From the NCBI GenBank assembly GCA_021824575.1, contig JAKAKJ010000075.1, positions 1 to 64,000 of the forward strand: 64,000 nucleotides of DNA, in the 5' to 3' direction. Both the position numbers and the translations under genes were made by a program. Of this stretch, positions 12,756-23,010 are shown in pieces. The notes beneath the pieces are model-generated. The model was not told the DNA's origin, searched no databases, and was given only the letters and a program-made list of their open reading frames with translations. Source of the DNA: Chloroflexota bacterium. Lineage in GTDB: Bacteria; Chloroflexota; Anaerolineae; Anaerolineales; Villigracilaceae. How positions within the stretch are numbered: position 1 is the first letter of the stretch; each line of letters opens with the position of its first letter.

Positions 12756-13796
12756 ATGTCCGACCGAGCGACCGCACGACTGACAAATTACCGCGCCCTC
12801 CCCAAGGTTGAACTGCATCGTCACCTGGAGGGCACGTTGCGTTTGGATACCATGCTCGATATTGCCCGCCAGCATGGGATTACAATCCCTGAGGATGTTT
12901 TGCGTCTCAGCAATCTCGTGCAGATGCAGGAGGAAGAAAAATATTCGTTCCAGAATTTTCTTTCCAAGTTCAATACGCTGAGATTGTTCTATCGCTCGCC
13001 GGAAGCAATCCACCGCATCACGCGTGAAGCGATTGAAGACGCGGCGAAGGATAACGTCAGATATCTGGAATTGCGCTTCACGCCCGTGGCGTTGAGCCGC
13101 GCAGAACGCTTCCCGCTTCACGATGTATTTGACTGGGTCCTCACCAGCGCCCGGGACGCGGCTAAAGAATTTGGTATCATCGTTCGGTTGATCGCCTCTG
13201 TCAATCGCCATGAGAGCAAGGAACTGGCCGAACAGGTGGCATGGGTGGCTGCTGAGAATCAGGAGCGCGGATTGATCGGGATGGATTTGGCTGGCAATGA
13301 GGCCGAGTTCAAGTCTGAACCGTTTTATGGAGTCTTCAAGGAAGCGAGGCAGGCCGGGCTGCGTATTACCATTCATGCGGGTGAATGGGGGCCGGCGGCC
13401 AATGTCAAGGAAGCCATCGAAGAACTCGGCGCGGAACGGATTGGTCACGGCGTACGCGTGCTCGAAGATGACTACATCACCCGGCTCGCCAGGGAGCGCG
13501 GCATGGCGTTTGAAGTATGTGTGACCAGTAATTTTCAATCGGGTGTTGTGCCCGCGCTGGAGGCGCACCCGTTGAATCAAATGCTCGATCGCGGACTCAA
13601 TGTTACGCTCAATACTGACGATCCCAGCATTTCGCGGATCACACTGAGCCATGAATATCATGTGGCTTGTGATGATCTTGGCGTCCCGATGAACACGCTC
13701 AAAGAGCGCATCCTGGCAGCAGCACAGGCCGCGTTTCTTCCTGAGAAAGAGCGCGGGGAGTTGGTTAGCCAGGTAAAGAAGGATTTGAAATTTTAA
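12756..13796 (+). CDS. add: Adenosine deaminase family protein
   Basis: A 346-residue metal-dependent amidohydrolase that would convert adenosine (or a related 6-aminopurine nucleoside) to inosine in purine salvage. The zinc ligands and catalytic residues are in their usual order: HRHLEG near the N-terminus, HAGEWG, GHGVRV, and NTDDPS near the C-terminus. The substrate loop does not distinguish adenosine from aminodeoxyfutalosine or N6-substituted analogues, and no menaquinone genes lie nearby. The ATG at 12756 is preferred over a TTG seven codons upstream because the conserved domain begins just after it, although the ribosome site is weak. Confidence 0.85.
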   Translation: MSDRATARLTNYRALPKVELHRHLEGTLRLDTMLDIARQHGITIPEDVLRLSNLVQMQEEEKYSFQNFLSKFNTLRLFYRSPEAIHRITREAIEDAAKDNVRYLELRFTPVALSRAERFPLHDVFDWVLTSARDAAKEFGIIVRLIASVNRHESKELAEQVAWVAAENQERGLIGMDLAGNEAEFKSEPFYGVFKEARQAGLRITIHAGEWGPAANVKEAIEELGAERIGHGVRVLEDDYITRLARERGMAFEVCVTSNFQSGVVPALEAHPLNQMLDRGLNVTLNTDDPSISRITLSHEYHVACDDLGVPMNTLKERILAAAQAAFLPEKERGELVSQVKKDLKF

Positions 13797-13800
13797 AACA

Positions 13801-13860
13801 CACCACAAAGACCCTTAGGGTAACAAAGGCGCTCCTTTGTATCCTGCTTACTTTGTGGTG
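13801..13860. repeat. Nested palindrome between add and acnA
   Basis: Outer arms CACCACAAAG (13801-13810) and CTTTGTGGTG (13851-13860) are a perfect 10-bp inverted repeat. Inside lie ACCCTTAGGGT and ACAAAGG-CGCT-CCTTTGT, two further perfect hairpins. It follows the add stop and could end its transcript, though it lacks a clean T run. Confidence 0.75.
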
Positions 13861-13913
13861 AATGTGGTTGCATGAACTGTAACCCGTGAATTTCACCATC
13901 AAAGGAGTTAGGT

Positions 13914-16610
13914 ATGGACGATTTCTTTAAGGCGCGTGACGTTTTGAAAGCGGGGAAAAGGGAATACATTATCTACCGGCTCGACGCATTGCAAAAAGCG
14001 GGTCTCACGGATTTGAAGCGGCTCCCGTTTTCGATCCGCATCATGCTCGAGGCGGCCCTCCGTCAATGCAACGACAAGGAGATCACGCAGGAAGATGTGA
14101 AGAATATCGCCGCGTGGAAGCCAACTGGAACGCGTCCCGGCATTCCATTTTTGCCGGCGCGCGTCATCATGCAGGATTTCACGGGCGTGCCCGCAGTCGT
14201 GGATCTGGCTGCGATGCGCGCGGCAGTTGCCCGTCTAGGCGGCGACCCGAAGAAGATCAATCCGCTCGTGCCGGTTGACCTCGTCATTGATCATTCCGTG
14301 CAGGTTGATTTCTTCGCCACCGCGGATGCACTCAACCGCAACGCGGAAGTCGAATTCCAGCGCAACCGCGAACGCTATGAATTTTTGAAATGGGGACAAA
14401 AAGCGTTCAGCAACTTTCGTGTTGTCCCGCCGATGACCGGCATTGTGCATCAGGTCAATCTCGAGTACCTTGCTGAAGTTGTGAGAACGAAACAGGATGG
14501 CAAAGATACATTGGCTTTTCCCGATACGCTCGTCGGCACAGATTCGCATACTACGATGATCAATGGCCTCGGCGTGCTGGGCTGGGGCGTAGGCGGCATC
14601 GAAGCGGAAGCTGTGATGCTCGGCCAGCCAATGGACATGTTGCTGCCAGATGTGATTGGTTTCAAATTACACGGCAAGTTGAAAGACGGCGTGACCGCAA
14701 CAGATTTGGTCCTCACGGTGACTCAAATGCTGCGGAAGAAAGGCGTGGTGGATAAGTTTGTCGAGTTCTATGGTACGGGACTCGATAGTATGTCGCTCAC
14801 TGATCGCGCCACGATTGGCAACATGGCTCCCGAATATGGCGCGACGATGGGATATTTCCCGGTTGATGCCGAGACGCTGCGCTATTTGAAGATGAGCGGG
14901 CGTCCCGATGAAGTTGTGGAACGCGTCGAAGCATATTGCCGCACACAGGGATTATTCCGCGATGATTCGACTCCTGATCCCGAATTCACCGATACGCTCG
15001 AGCTCGATCTTGGATCGGTCGTGCCTTCATTGGCTGGGCCAAAGCGTCCGCAAGACCGCGTGCCAATGGCTGAACTGAAAGAGACTTTCAAAAAGGCGTT
15101 GACCGCGCCCGTCAAAGAGCGCGGTTTTGAGTTGAAACCCGAAGCCATCAACACGGAAGCCACGTTTGGCACGAATGGCGGCTCGATGAAGATGAAACAC
15201 GGCGCGGTTGTGATTGCGGCCATTACTTCATGCACGAATACGTCGAATCCATCTGTAATGATCGGCGCGGGATTGCTTGCCAAGAAAGCCGTCGAAAAAG
15301 GTCTGAGCGTCAAGCCTTACGTCAAGACATCGCTCGCGCCTGGCTCACGCGTCGTGACAGAATATCTCAAACAGGCTAAATTGATTGATCCGCTTGCGAA
15401 GCTTGGATTCAATGTCGTCGCGTATGGCTGCACAACTTGTATCGGCAACAGCGGTCCGCTCCCCGGCGAGGTGGCGAAAGCCGTTACCGGGTCCGATCTG
15501 GTTGCGGCGGCGGTCATTTCCGGCAACCGCAACTTCGAGGGCCGCGTGCATCCGCTCGTCAAAGCCAATTTCCTCGCCTCGCCGCCGCTGGTCGTTGCGT
15601 ACGCGTTGGCTGGCACCGTTGATATTGATCTCGATCAGGAACCGCTTGGAACCGGCAAGGATGGACAGCCAGTTTATCTCAAAGATATTTGGCCAACACA
15701 AAAAGAAATCGCGGATACGATTGCATCGAGCCTCGATGTGAAGATGTTCAAGGATCGCTATTCGAGCGTATTCGAAGGCTCGGACATGTGGAAGAACATC
15801 AAGGTTTCCGGCGGCGACATTTATGAATGGGACGAGTCTTCGACGTACATCCATCATCCGCCTTATTTCCAAACTTTGACGTTGGATGTGCCTTCGGTTG
15901 GCGATGTCAAAGGCGCTCGCGTTCTCGGACTTTTTGGCGACTCGATCACGACCGACCACATCTCGCCTGCGGGCAACATCGCCGCCGATTCTCCCGCCGG
16001 AAAGTATTTGCAGAGTTTGAATGTCCAGCCGAAGGATTTCAATTCATACGGATCGCGTCGGGGCAATGACCTCGTCATGGCGCGCGGCACCTTTGCGAAT
16101 ATCCGCCTGAAGAATTTGCTTGTTGCTCCAAAAGAAGGCAACTGGACGAAACATTTTCCTGACGGCGCGGAGATGCCCATCTTCGATGCCGCGATGAAAT
16201 ATCAAAGTGAAGGTGTACCTTCCATCATCCTTGCCGGCAAAGAATACGGAACCGGCTCCAGCCGCGACTGGGCCGCGAAAGGTCCAAACCTGCAAGGCGT
16301 CCGCGCGGTGATCGCCGAATCCTTCGAACGAATCCACCGCTCAAATCTGGTCGGCATGGGAATCCTGCCGCTTGTTTTCATGAACGGTCAAAATGCCGAA
16401 TCGCTTGGACTCAAGGGCGATGAAGTTTATGACATCGTCGGCTTGAGCGATAAGATGACGCCGAAGAGTGTGGTTACTGTCAAAGCGAAGAAGGCGGATG
16501 GAAAAGTTGTGGAATTCAAAGCCACCGCGTTGTTGAATACTGAAGTTGAAGTACATTATTTCCGCAATGGTGGTATTCTGCACACGGTGTTGAGAAATCT
16601 TGTTGCGTAA
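13914..16610 (+). CDS. acnA: Aconitate hydratase (AcnA/IRP type)
   Basis: An 898-residue TCA-cycle enzyme converting citrate to isocitrate through cis-aconitate with a [4Fe-4S] cluster. Cluster Cys residues appear in [11 protein letters not shown] and [13 protein letters not shown], as expected. The swivel domain at the C-terminus carries [13 protein letters not shown] and [15 protein letters not shown]. Length and domain order fit the AcnA/IRP1 type rather than AcnB. AAAGGAG precedes the ATG by seven bases. The gene stands alone, with a palindromic repeat upstream and plsC downstream. Confidence 0.95.
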   Translation: MDDFFKARDVLKAGKREYIIYRLDALQKAGLTDLKRLPFSIRIMLEAALRQCNDKEITQEDVKNIAAWKPTGTRPGIPFLPARVIMQDFTGVPAVVDLAAMRAAVARLGGDPKKINPLVPVDLVIDHSVQVDFFATADALNRNAEVEFQRNRERYEFLKWGQKAFSNFRVVPPMTGIVHQVNLEYLAEVVRTKQDGKDTLAFPDTLVGTDSHTTMINGLGVLGWGVGGIEAEAVMLGQPMDMLLPDVIGFKLHGKLKDGVTATDLVLTVTQMLRKKGVVDKFVEFYGTGLDSMSLTDRATIGNMAPEYGATMGYFPVDAETLRYLKMSGRPDEVVERVEAYCRTQGLFRDDSTPDPEFTDTLELDLGSVVPSLAGPKRPQDRVPMAELKETFKKALTAPVKERGFELKPEAINTEATFGTNGGSMKMKHGAVVIAAITSCTNTSNPSVMIGAGLLAKKAVEKGLSVKPYVKTSLAPGSRVVTEYLKQAKLIDPLAKLGFNVVAYGCTTCIGNSGPLPGEVAKAVTGSDLVAAAVISGNRNFEGRVHPLVKANFLASPPLVVAYALAGTVDIDLDQEPLGTGKDGQPVYLKDIWPTQKEIADTIASSLDVKMFKDRYSSVFEGSDMWKNIKVSGGDIYEWDESSTYIHHPPYFQTLTLDVPSVGDVKGARVLGLFGDSITTDHISPAGNIAADSPAGKYLQSLNVQPKDFNSYGSRRGNDLVMARGTFANIRLKNLLVAPKEGNWTKHFPDGAEMPIFDAAMKYQSEGVPSIILAGKEYGTGSSRDWAAKGPNLQGVRAVIAESFERIHRSNLVGMGILPLVFMNGQNAESLGLKGDEVYDIVGLSDKMTPKSVVTVKAKKADGKVVEFKATALLNTEVEVHYFRNGGILHTVLRNLVA

Positions 16611-16805
16611 TTGAACGACGAAACATCCAAATGGACGTGCGAATTCCTGACTCGAACGAGCCGGGAATTCGTTTTGTTTTCGCTTCAAAGCATTGTAAAA
16701 TTATGTTGGCGTCAGGGCGAACTTGAATTTGCCGAATCACTTGTTAAATCTGTAAATGGCAGCCGGCGCATTCTGTGTTATCTTCATCGCTCCAGAGGAG
16801 ATTGC

Positions 16806-17495
16806 ATGTACGCAAATTTTCTTTATAAGTTATCTGTTCGAGTTATCAGGCTATATGCCCGCATTATGCTCCGGCTCGACGTGCGCCTGACGAGCGAATT
16901 GCCTTTTGGCCCGAAGCTGTTTATTGCCAATCATCCAAGCGCCACGGACCCATTCCTTCTGCCCCTGCTTTCGTCGAAACATCTTGGCGTTTTGATCAGC
17001 GGGAATGCCTTTGCCATGCCTCTGTTTGGAGATTACCTTCATTACTGCGGACAGATTTGTGTAAGCCCGGGACAAGGCAAGGAAGCATTGGACGAAGCCA
17101 AACAACGCCTCCAATCAGGACATTCGGTCGGCATCTTCCCCGAGGGCCTGGTCAGCCCTCGAAGCGGGGGCTGCCATCCGCCGCGGACAGGCGCGGCGCG
17201 GCTGGCCATCAGCACGGGTGTGCCCGTCATTCCGGTTGGAATTTATTTGCCGCGCGAACGCAGCGTCTATATTTCATCCAACCTAAGCGGGAAACATACC
17301 GCGGCGTACTGGTATTTGCACGGCCCGTATGGAATGACCATCGGCGAGCCAATGCGATTCTCTGGCGATGTCGAAGATCAAAATCTTGTCCAATCGGTGA
17401 CGATGAAAATGATGGAAAAGATACATGAGCTGGCTGAGGAAAGCGAGCGGCGCGTCCGCATTGCGCCTGCCGGTGCGCGTCTGCCTGCCATGTAA
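16806..17495 (+). CDS. 1-acyl-sn-glycerol-3-phosphate acyltransferase family (PlsC-like)
   Basis: A 229-residue lysophospholipid acyltransferase-type protein. The catalytic motif HX4D is NHPSATD near residue 40 and the substrate-binding motif is FPEGLVS near residue 116. Such enzymes add the second acyl chain to make phosphatidic acid at the membrane. The frame is open upstream to the acnA stop, but AGAGGAG before the ATG at 16806 and the start of the conserved domain fix the start there. About 195 bases between acnA and plsC are then untranslated. Confidence 0.8.
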   Translation: MYANFLYKLSVRVIRLYARIMLRLDVRLTSELPFGPKLFIANHPSATDPFLLPLLSSKHLGVLISGNAFAMPLFGDYLHYCGQICVSPGQGKEALDEAKQRLQSGHSVGIFPEGLVSPRSGGCHPPRTGAARLAISTGVPVIPVGIYLPRERSVYISSNLSGKHTAAYWYLHGPYGMTIGEPMRFSGDVEDQNLVQSVTMKMMEKIHELAEESERRVRIAPAGARLPAM

Positions 17496-17508
17496 AAAAT
17501 GATCTACA

Positions 17509-17564
17509 GATTTCCAGATTGCACAGATGAAAAAATCTGCGGAATCTGAGTAATCTGTGAATGG
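17509..17564. repeat. AT-rich repeat built from AATCTG/CAGATT words
   Basis: CAGATTTCCAGATTGCACAG and AATCTGCGGAATCTG with AATCTGTGAATGG form an imperfect inverted pair. This is the type of short intergenic repeat seen elsewhere in the window. Confidence 0.4.
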
Positions 17565-17590
17565 ATTTTTTGATGCTGGCAATCAAATAA

Positions 17591-17617
17591 CAAGAGCAGC
17601 CAATTTGGCTGCTCTTG
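17591..17617. terminator. Bidirectional terminator between plsC and a small membrane protein gene
   Basis: CAAGAGCAGCCA-ATT-TGGCTGCTCTTG is a perfect 12-bp stem with a 3-base loop, with T-rich sequence on both sides. It lies between convergent genes. Confidence 0.8.
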
Positions 17618-17625
17618 TTTGTAAT

Positions 17626-17934
17626 TTATGATGCGGGTGGTAGCGGCTCGTTCGGCGGCATGGGCGGCGTCGTGGACGCAGCAGCAGGCTTATTGCGAAG
17701 CATGAGGAACCCCACCACGATTGGAATCGCAATGAATATGAGTGACAGGCAAAGCATGGCAAATCCATAGCTGGCGGGCACAGTGCCTGTGCTTGTCACG
17801 TCATTAAGAGTAGTGCTGTAAGGCATCGAGCCGGTGGCGCTTATTGCGCCAAAGATGCACAGGAAGATTCCCGGACATCCGCATAAGACAACAGACGCGA
17901 TGGTTGCAATGATCCCGGTCGTTTTCTTGTCCAT
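17626..17934 (-). CDS. Small two-helix membrane protein of unknown function
   Basis: A 102-residue protein with an N-terminal hydrophobic helix (TIASVVLCGCPGIFLCIFGA) and a second near residue 60 (FAMLCLSLIFIAIPIVVGFLML), followed by a Pro-rich tail (TTPPMPPNEPLPP). No family is recognised. GAGGAG lies 10 bases before the ATG at 17934. An ATG nine bases upstream would be too close to that site. Confidence 0.65.
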   Translation of the reverse strand: MDKKTTGIIATIASVVLCGCPGIFLCIFGAISATGSMPYSTTLNDVTSTGTVPASYGFAMLCLSLIFIAIPIVVGFLMLRNKPAAASTTPPMPPNEPLPPAS

Positions 17935-18030
17935 GTTCTGCATTCTCCTCTTTAAGATGATTTGATTTCAGTATACAGATAAAAGAAACTGGATGCAAGT
18001 AGATCCTGCGTCCAGTTTCATATCAACTTC

Positions 18031-20637
18031 TCAGCTTCTCAACTTTGCGCCAATTTCCTGTTCCAGCCGTTTGACAATTTTATTGCGGATCGCAGCGGCT
18101 TCAGAATCGGTCATCGTTTTATCAGGAGCCTGGTAGGTCAGACTGTATGCCAGCGACTTTTTACCTGCGCCAACTTGATCGCCGCGATAAACGTCGAACA
18201 AGCGGACATTTGCCACGCTCTTTCCGCCCGTTTGGCGGATCAATGCTTCGACGCGTGACGCGGCAACTGATTCGTCCACGATGACGGCGATGTCTTCGAG
18301 GATCGGCGGGAATTCGGGAACAGGTTTGATCTCGTAAGTTGCATTCAACGCACGAAGGGTATCGAGATCAAATTCCGCAGCGAGAACCGGCGAATCGCCA
18401 AGCTCGTATTTTTCCTTGACGAGCGGATGCAGCTCACCGAACGCGCCGACAACTTGTCCGTTGACTTTTATTTCCGCGGCTTTGCCCGGGTGCAAATATT
18501 TAGCGGAGTCACTTGCAGAGTAAACGACATCTGTGAAACGGAGTCCACTCAAAAGGAGTTCGACGCGGCCTTTCATGTCGTAGAAATCCAACGCGGACGA
18601 ATCTTTTACATCCCAAGCGGTTGGCTCGCGTCGACCTGTCATTGCAATCGCAAGTTTGCGCGGCTCATTTGGTAATTCATTTGCGCGTGGCTCGAATACA
18701 GATCCGATCTCGAAGAATGCCAGCGATTCGCTCAAGCGGATATTGTGTTCGAGCGCTTCGAGAACCGATGCAAGCAAACTGCGGCGCATCACGCTTCGTT
18801 CGGGCGCAATGGGATTGGCAATGCGGACATAATCGCCGGTGACGCCGAGCCGCGCTTCGCTTTCAGCATTCGTGAGGCGGTAGCTGACAACTTCACCGAA
18901 GCCGAGCGCCACAAGCACATCTCTCAGATGCTCTTCCCATTCGTGGATGGGGTTGCCGATCTGCGGCGGAAGCGCATCGGCCATGCGCGTGGACGGAATT
19001 CGGTCATAGCCATAAACGCGTGCAACTTCTTCGAGTACATCCGCCAGGCCAACAACGCCCTCGCCGATGTCCATGCGATGCGAAGGGGCTTTGACTTTGA
19101 CTTCACTCTTTTCAACTGTGCATTTGAATTCAAGCCTCTCCAATAAACCTGCGATTTGTTTCGCGGTGAGATCAATGCCGAGCAAACGCTTCACATCTTT
19201 TGATGTGACAGTGACGGTCGGCGTTTTTGGTTTGAGCGGATATTCGTCCACGAGCCCCGGTGCGATGGTTCCGCCAGACCATTCAGCCATGAGTTGAAGT
19301 CCGCGTTTGACGCCGATCTCTGCCATGGCAGGATGAACGCCGCGCGAGAATCTGAACGATGCTTCGGATGGAAGATTATGCTGTTTCGCGGTGCGTCGAA
19401 TGTTGATGAAATTCCACGCCGCGCCTTCGAGCAAAATGTTAGTGGTGCTTTTGCCGCGCATACTGACTTTGCCCTGAGACATTTCGCCATCTTTGATATC
19501 AATGCCTTTTGCGTCAAGGATTTCTTTCGACGAATCGTAGACTTCGCTTTCAAGTCCGCCCATCACGCCAGCAATCGAGAGCGGGCCCTTCTCGTCGCAG
19601 ACGAGAACATTTAGTGAAGACAGAGTCCGTTCGGTATTGTCAAGCGTAACAAGTTTCTCACCATCTTTCGCGGGACGCGTGATGATCTTGACATTTTTCT
19701 TTCCGGCTCGTTCCTTCAAAACGTCATAATCGAACGCGTGCAGCGGCTCGCCAAGTTCGAGCATGGCATAATTTGTGGCGTCCACGATGTTGTTGATTGG
19801 ACGCATTCCAGCCAGTTTGAGCCGTCGCTGGATTTGATATGGGCTGGGCTTGATCTCGACGTTGCGAATCAATCCAAGCACAAACCGTGGATTGAGTTCG
19901 GGATTGGTAATTTCAATCGAAACCAATTCTTCAACCGATTCGCCATCCGTTTTGAATTTGATGCCCGGCTTTTTGAGTTCATGCCCGGTCAGCGCGGCAA
20001 GTTCACGCGCCACACCGATGACGTTCGCATTGCGCGCCATGTTCGGCAGGATGGAAATATCCAGAACCGCGTCACCCATGTAATCCGCAAGCGGCATTCC
20101 GACTGGTGCATCGTCATCGAGCAGAATGATGCCCTCGTGTTCTTCGGTGATGCCCAATTCTTTTTCCGAGCAGACCATCGAATACGAATCCACGCCGCGG
20201 ATTTTTGCGCGCTTGAGCGTCATCAACTGCAAGCCTTCGGCGTGTCCATCGTAAAGCGTCGAGCCTTCTTTGGCATACGCGACTTTGATCGGCTTCGGCA
20301 ATTTGCCCTGACCTTTCAAATGAAAGATATTCGGCGCGCCGGTCAACACGACTTGAGTCTGCTGACCATCGAATAAGTCGAGTAGAGTCAATCGGTCCGC
20401 GTTGGGATGCGGTTTGACTTCGAGAATCTCAGCTACGACGATTTTGTCGCGATCCCATGCAATACCGCTGGTTTTGAATTCGTGCTTTTCACCTTTGCCA
20501 TAAGCGGGCATGGGCAGACCAACGTATTGAATCTCGTCCACTTCGAGACCGGCGAGAGTCAATTTGCGGGCAATGTCTTCAACGGATAGACCCTCGAGGT
20601 CAATGAAATCTTTCAGCCATGATAGAGGTGTTTTCAT
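18031..20637 (-). CDS. pheT: Phenylalanyl-tRNA synthetase beta subunit
   Basis: The 868-residue beta subunit of the PheRS heterotetramer, which charges tRNA-Phe. The order is the N-terminal tRNA-binding OB domain (FKTSGIAWDRDKIVVAEILEV onward), B3/B4 core, B5 domain with the DNA-binding-like fold, and the C-terminal anticodon-binding ferredoxin-like domain (EFPPILEDIAVIVDE). The length is somewhat above the usual 790-830, with extra sequence around residues 370-400. It is the second gene of a pheS-pheT unit, with an interspersed repeat in the gap. Confidence 0.95.
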   Translation of the reverse strand: MKTPLSWLKDFIDLEGLSVEDIARKLTLAGLEVDEIQYVGLPMPAYGKGEKHEFKTSGIAWDRDKIVVAEILEVKPHPNADRLTLLDLFDGQQTQVVLTGAPNIFHLKGQGKLPKPIKVAYAKEGSTLYDGHAEGLQLMTLKRAKIRGVDSYSMVCSEKELGITEEHEGIILLDDDAPVGMPLADYMGDAVLDISILPNMARNANVIGVARELAALTGHELKKPGIKFKTDGESVEELVSIEITNPELNPRFVLGLIRNVEIKPSPYQIQRRLKLAGMRPINNIVDATNYAMLELGEPLHAFDYDVLKERAGKKNVKIITRPAKDGEKLVTLDNTERTLSSLNVLVCDEKGPLSIAGVMGGLESEVYDSSKEILDAKGIDIKDGEMSQGKVSMRGKSTTNILLEGAAWNFINIRRTAKQHNLPSEASFRFSRGVHPAMAEIGVKRGLQLMAEWSGGTIAPGLVDEYPLKPKTPTVTVTSKDVKRLLGIDLTAKQIAGLLERLEFKCTVEKSEVKVKAPSHRMDIGEGVVGLADVLEEVARVYGYDRIPSTRMADALPPQIGNPIHEWEEHLRDVLVALGFGEVVSYRLTNAESEARLGVTGDYVRIANPIAPERSVMRRSLLASVLEALEHNIRLSESLAFFEIGSVFEPRANELPNEPRKLAIAMTGRREPTAWDVKDSSALDFYDMKGRVELLLSGLRFTDVVYSASDSAKYLHPGKAAEIKVNGQVVGAFGELHPLVKEKYELGDSPVLAAEFDLDTLRALNATYEIKPVPEFPPILEDIAVIVDESVAASRVEALIRQTGGKSVANVRLFDVYRGDQVGAGKKSLAYSLTYQAPDKTMTDSEAAAIRNKIVKRLEQEIGAKLRS

Positions 20638-20647
20638 AACTCATTTC

Positions 20648-20722
20648 CTTCTCTGAACCGCGAAGCTCGCGAAGAGCGCAAAGCTTCTTTCCTCTTTCTT
20701 TTCCTTTGCGTTCTTTGCGTTA
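20648..20722. repeat. GCGAAG/CTTTGCG interspersed repeat between pheS and pheT
   Basis: GAACCGCGAAGCTCGCGAAG and GCGCAAAGC on one side face TTTGCGTTCTTTGCGTTAAA on the other, giving a long imperfect hairpin inside the operon. It belongs to the same family as 12679-12732 and 36240-36342. Confidence 0.7.
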
Positions 20723-20729
20723 AATCTTT

Positions 20730-21788
20730 TCAGAACTGCTCCAAGAATCGAATATCGTTTCCCCAGAAATAACGAATGTCTTCGATCTTGTAGCGCAGCA
20801 TCAACTGGCGTTCGGGTCCCATGCCCCACGCGAAGCCGGAATAAATCTTTGGATCGTATCCGCCATTTTGCAGGACGGTCGGATGCACCATGCCCGAGCC
20901 GAGAATTTCAAGCCAGCCCGAATTTTTGCAGACGGCGCAGCCTTTTCCTCCGCATACAAAACATTCCACGTCCATTTCGGCGGACGGTTCGGTGAACGGA
21001 AAATACGACGCGCGAAAACGCGTGCGCGCGTTCTGTCCGAACATGCGATGGGCAAATTCGATCAACGTGCCTTTCAAATCGCTGAACGTGATTCCTTTGC
21101 CAACCGCCAATCCTTCCACTTGATTGAATTGCACTTCGGATCGCGCCGTGATCTGTTCGGCGCGAAAACACATGCCGGGCAACGCAATGCGAATCGGCGG
21201 CGGGTCTTTTGGATTCATCGCGGCGAACTCGCGCATGGCATGAATTTGTCCGGGCGAAGTATGCGTGCGCAATAGAATTGGATTTTCGCCGCGCTCGCCT
21301 GCTTCAATGTATAACGTGTCCTGCATATCACGCGCGGGGTGATGCGGTGGGAAGTTGAGCAATTGGAAATTTATTTCATCTGTCTCGACTTCGCGCGACG
21401 TATAAACCTGGAATCCCATTTCAGCCAGAATCGCGAGCACGCGTCGAAGTTGCTGCGTGGATGGATGCAAGCGTCCGCGGTGGATGGGACGGCCTGGCAA
21501 AGTTACATCCAATTTTCCTTCGTTCAACGAGCGCTCCAACGCGGACCGTTTAACGGATTCTGTTTTTTCGGCTAAAGCCGCCTCGAGCGCCACCTTGACG
21601 CGGTTCGCGGCCTGCCCGACCGTTGGGCGCTCCTCCTTTGACAGTTTTCCCAGTTCTGAGAAAACCGTCATCAGCGGCGAACTGCGTCCGAGATGCGCGA
21701 CCCGCCACGCGTCGAGGGATGATGCGTCCTGCACTGATTCCAACGCGTCCAACGCGGACTTTTCGATCTCGCTCAATTTATCCAGCAT
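20730..21788 (-). CDS. pheS: Phenylalanyl-tRNA synthetase alpha subunit
   Basis: The 352-residue catalytic alpha subunit. An N-terminal coiled-coil tRNA-binding arm (to about residue 85) is followed by the class II core. Motif 2-like MCFRAEQITARSEVQFNQVEG and motif 3-like GFAWGMGPERQLMLRYKIEDIR are visible. A Cys cluster, CFVCGGKGCAVCKNSGW, lies in the insertion, as in many bacterial PheS proteins. GGAGG is correctly placed before the ATG. A T-box leader upstream ties expression to uncharged tRNA-Phe. Confidence 0.95.
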   Translation of the reverse strand: MLDKLSEIEKSALDALESVQDASSLDAWRVAHLGRSSPLMTVFSELGKLSKEERPTVGQAANRVKVALEAALAEKTESVKRSALERSLNEGKLDVTLPGRPIHRGRLHPSTQQLRRVLAILAEMGFQVYTSREVETDEINFQLLNFPPHHPARDMQDTLYIEAGERGENPILLRTHTSPGQIHAMREFAAMNPKDPPPIRIALPGMCFRAEQITARSEVQFNQVEGLAVGKGITFSDLKGTLIEFAHRMFGQNARTRFRASYFPFTEPSAEMDVECFVCGGKGCAVCKNSGWLEILGSGMVHPTVLQNGGYDPKIYSGFAWGMGPERQLMLRYKIEDIRYFWGNDIRFLEQF

Positions 21789-21855
21789 TCAAACCTCCGT
21801 TATTCGATACTTGTTATTTGCTCTTCGTAAGTCGAGTATCGCTTATTGAATATCG

Positions 21856-22190
21856 AAAAACAAAACCTCCCGCCCGCAAATGGGGCGGGAGGGAGTTCCC
21901 GCGGTACCACCCAAATTAGTCACATGTGTGACTCGCTTTGTGCCGACCAACATCGGCTTCCCAGATAACGCTGAGATGACGGTTCAGACTACCTGGCAGC
22001 ACAAGATATTATCTTGTGCTGCTTTCACCCGAACGGCTCAAGAGGGAACTTCAACTGGTTTCTACCGGGCGCAGGTTTCAGCACTTGTCCATGTCCACAT
22101 TGGGGATTGCGCCTGCGCCTCTCTGACGGCTTGTACCAGTTTACTTTCCTCTGTCACAGCCTTTTGTTTATTGCCGTAATTATCCGCAAA
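21856..22190 (-). promoter_or_regulatory. T-box riboswitch controlling pheS-pheT (Phe specifier)
   Basis: Read on the minus strand, the leader has the AGAGA-type bulge of stem I (GTCAGAGAGG), a specifier-side sequence GAAGTTCCC where TTC (22048-22046) would be the Phe codon, and a perfect stem III hairpin (AGCACAAGAT-AAT-ATCTTGTGCT). The T-box proper, TGGGTGGTACCGCG (21913-21900), follows. A terminator hairpin at 21892-21866, CCTCCCGCCC paired with GGGCGGGAGG, ends in TTTTGTTTTT. Uncharged tRNA-Phe should pair with the specifier and the T-box bulge, favouring the antiterminator. pheS starts about 70 bases further on. Confidence 0.93.
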
Positions 22191-22213
22191 AAGATTTGAA
22201 TGTCAAGTGCCGT

Positions 22214-22969
22214 TTAGATGACTTTGTTGCCGCCGGTTTGCTTGGCGCGATAGAGCGCGATATCGGCCTTGTACAGCAACTCATCCAGTGTGCTGGCGGC
22301 TGTGTTGAAGGTAAATAATCCAATGCTGACGCGCGGATGAATTTTTGTCGCGCAACTGATCTCCGCTTCTTCCAAACGAAGAAGAATTCTTTGGAGACAT
22401 TCGCGGGCCTGCGCTTCATCGGTTTCCGGGAACAACATGACGAATTCGTCGCCGCCGTATCTGGCAAAGATGTCCATTTCACGGATGTTGGCGCGGCATA
22501 TATTGCTGACCAGCGCCAAGGCTTGGTCGCCAACCAAATGCCCGTAATGGTCATTGACCGCTTTGAAGTTGTCGAAATCCAGAATGGCGAGTGAAAGCTT
22601 GCCGCCGTATCTCTCGATCCGGGCCAGCTCCGCGTTTGCCAGCTCGATGAAATGCCTGCGATTGTAAGCACCGGTCAGGTCGTCGGTGGCCGCTAAAACT
22701 CTGAGTTTTTGCTCGGCCCTATCCAATTCAGCCAGCAAGTGAAAGGAGCGGTATTCGAAGCCCGGAGCCAGGATGAGCGGAATTCCGATGGATAGCGCAG
22801 TGGCATACATCGAGAGTTCGTGTTCGATGACAAAGTCCAGGGCAGTCGTAATGACAAGGGAACACAACATGACGATCAAAGTAACGCCTATTGTCACTTT
22901 GACAGCACCATACCGCCGCAGCAGGCTTCGAATTAGGGTATGTCTTGTTTTTGGAGCTTCGATGTCCAT
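22214..22969 (-). CDS. Membrane-anchored diguanylate cyclase (GGDEF)
   Basis: A 251-residue protein with two predicted N-terminal membrane helices (residues about 24-43 and 55-70) followed by a complete GGDEF domain (DDLTGAYNRRHF onward). The active site GGDEF is intact at 172-176. An inhibitory site R163xxD166 lies exactly five residues before it, so product feedback is likely. It should make c-di-GMP. No sensor domain beyond the membrane part is seen. It contrasts with the degenerate domain at 7463-8482. Confidence 0.88.
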   Translation of the reverse strand: MDIEAPKTRHTLIRSLLRRYGAVKVTIGVTLIVMLCSLVITTALDFVIEHELSMYATALSIGIPLILAPGFEYRSFHLLAELDRAEQKLRVLAATDDLTGAYNRRHFIELANAELARIERYGGKLSLAILDFDNFKAVNDHYGHLVGDQALALVSNICRANIREMDIFARYGGDEFVMLFPETDEAQARECLQRILLRLEEAEISCATKIHPRVSIGLFTFNTAASTLDELLYKADIALYRAKQTGGNKVI

Positions 22970-23010
22970 CTGTGATTCTGTTGTCGCTTTGCCTGCAAAA
23001 GGTTCGATAG

